Assembly: GCF_905475345.1 (NCBI RefSeq)
Contig: NC_066586.1
Span: forward strand, 15,287,900-15,351,899
Direction of reading: 5' to 3'
DNA: 64,000 nucleotides
Origin: Vespula vulgaris
Taxonomy: Eukaryota > Arthropoda > Insecta > Hymenoptera > Vespidae
Below the pieces are notes generated by a model. That model had not been told where the DNA came from and did not search any database. It saw only the letters and a program-made list of their open reading frames with translations. The position numbers and the translations under genes were made by a program. Shown piece by piece: positions 64,000-64,000 of this stretch. Position 1 is the stretch's first letter. Each line of letters opens with the position of its first letter.

Positions 64000-64000
64000 A

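Overview
The window is insect nuclear DNA, most likely from a hymenopteran. It is AT-rich, carries short GT-AG introns (many about 60-100 nt) and insect-specific genes (Lcch3, an Ac13E-type adenylyl cyclase, a Grd/CG8916-type GABA receptor subunit). It also keeps FAN1 and SIRT5, which Drosophila lacks. I rebuilt all gene models by hand from reading frames, splice signals and phases. There is no bacterial, viral or CRISPR content. 

Layout. (1) 1-6.0 kb: FAN1 (+) and SIRT5 (-) are convergent and interlocked, with the last SIRT5 exon inside the last FAN1 intron. (2) 7.1-20.7 kb: a tandem array of about 1.3-1.5 kb units rich in palindromes and foldbacks, with a 5,361-bp higher-order period. (3) 20.7-27 kb: diverged repeats that, on the minus strand, look like a ladder of at least 15 tandemly duplicated exons. 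Fourteen are clear; their separating introns are almost all 58 or 60 nt. One exon is inflated by a roughly 60-bp minisatellite. Reading frames do not survive exon joining, so a spliced non-coding RNA is the simplest reading. (4) 27.2-29.6 kb: an old direct duplication with plus-strand splice signals. Two dispersed, inverted copies of the foldback module lie at 29.9 and 31.0 kb. (5) 33.2-40.6 kb: a small rhodanese (+), NKAP (-) and exportin-5 (+); NKAP and XPO5 share a divergent promoter region. (6) 40.6-45.2 kb: no genes, between the convergent ends of XPO5 and the cyclase. (7) 45.2-50.2 kb: an Ac13E/ADCY9-type adenylyl cyclase (-). (8) 51.5-55.6 kb: an alpha-type GABA receptor subunit (-), head-to-head with Lcch3 (+, 60.3-64.0 kb). 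GA-rich DNA lies between them. 

The conserved genes serve DNA crosslink repair (FAN1), lysine deacylation (SIRT5), sulfur transfer (rhodanese), splicing and transcription (NKAP), small-RNA export (XPO5), cAMP signalling (cyclase) and GABA-gated channels. The last two genes probably encode partner subunits of one receptor. The most unusual material is the 7-26 kb repeat complex, where duplicated splice sites, preserved palindromes and matched changes in paired arms suggest a structured, spliced, repeat-built transcript that I do not recognise.
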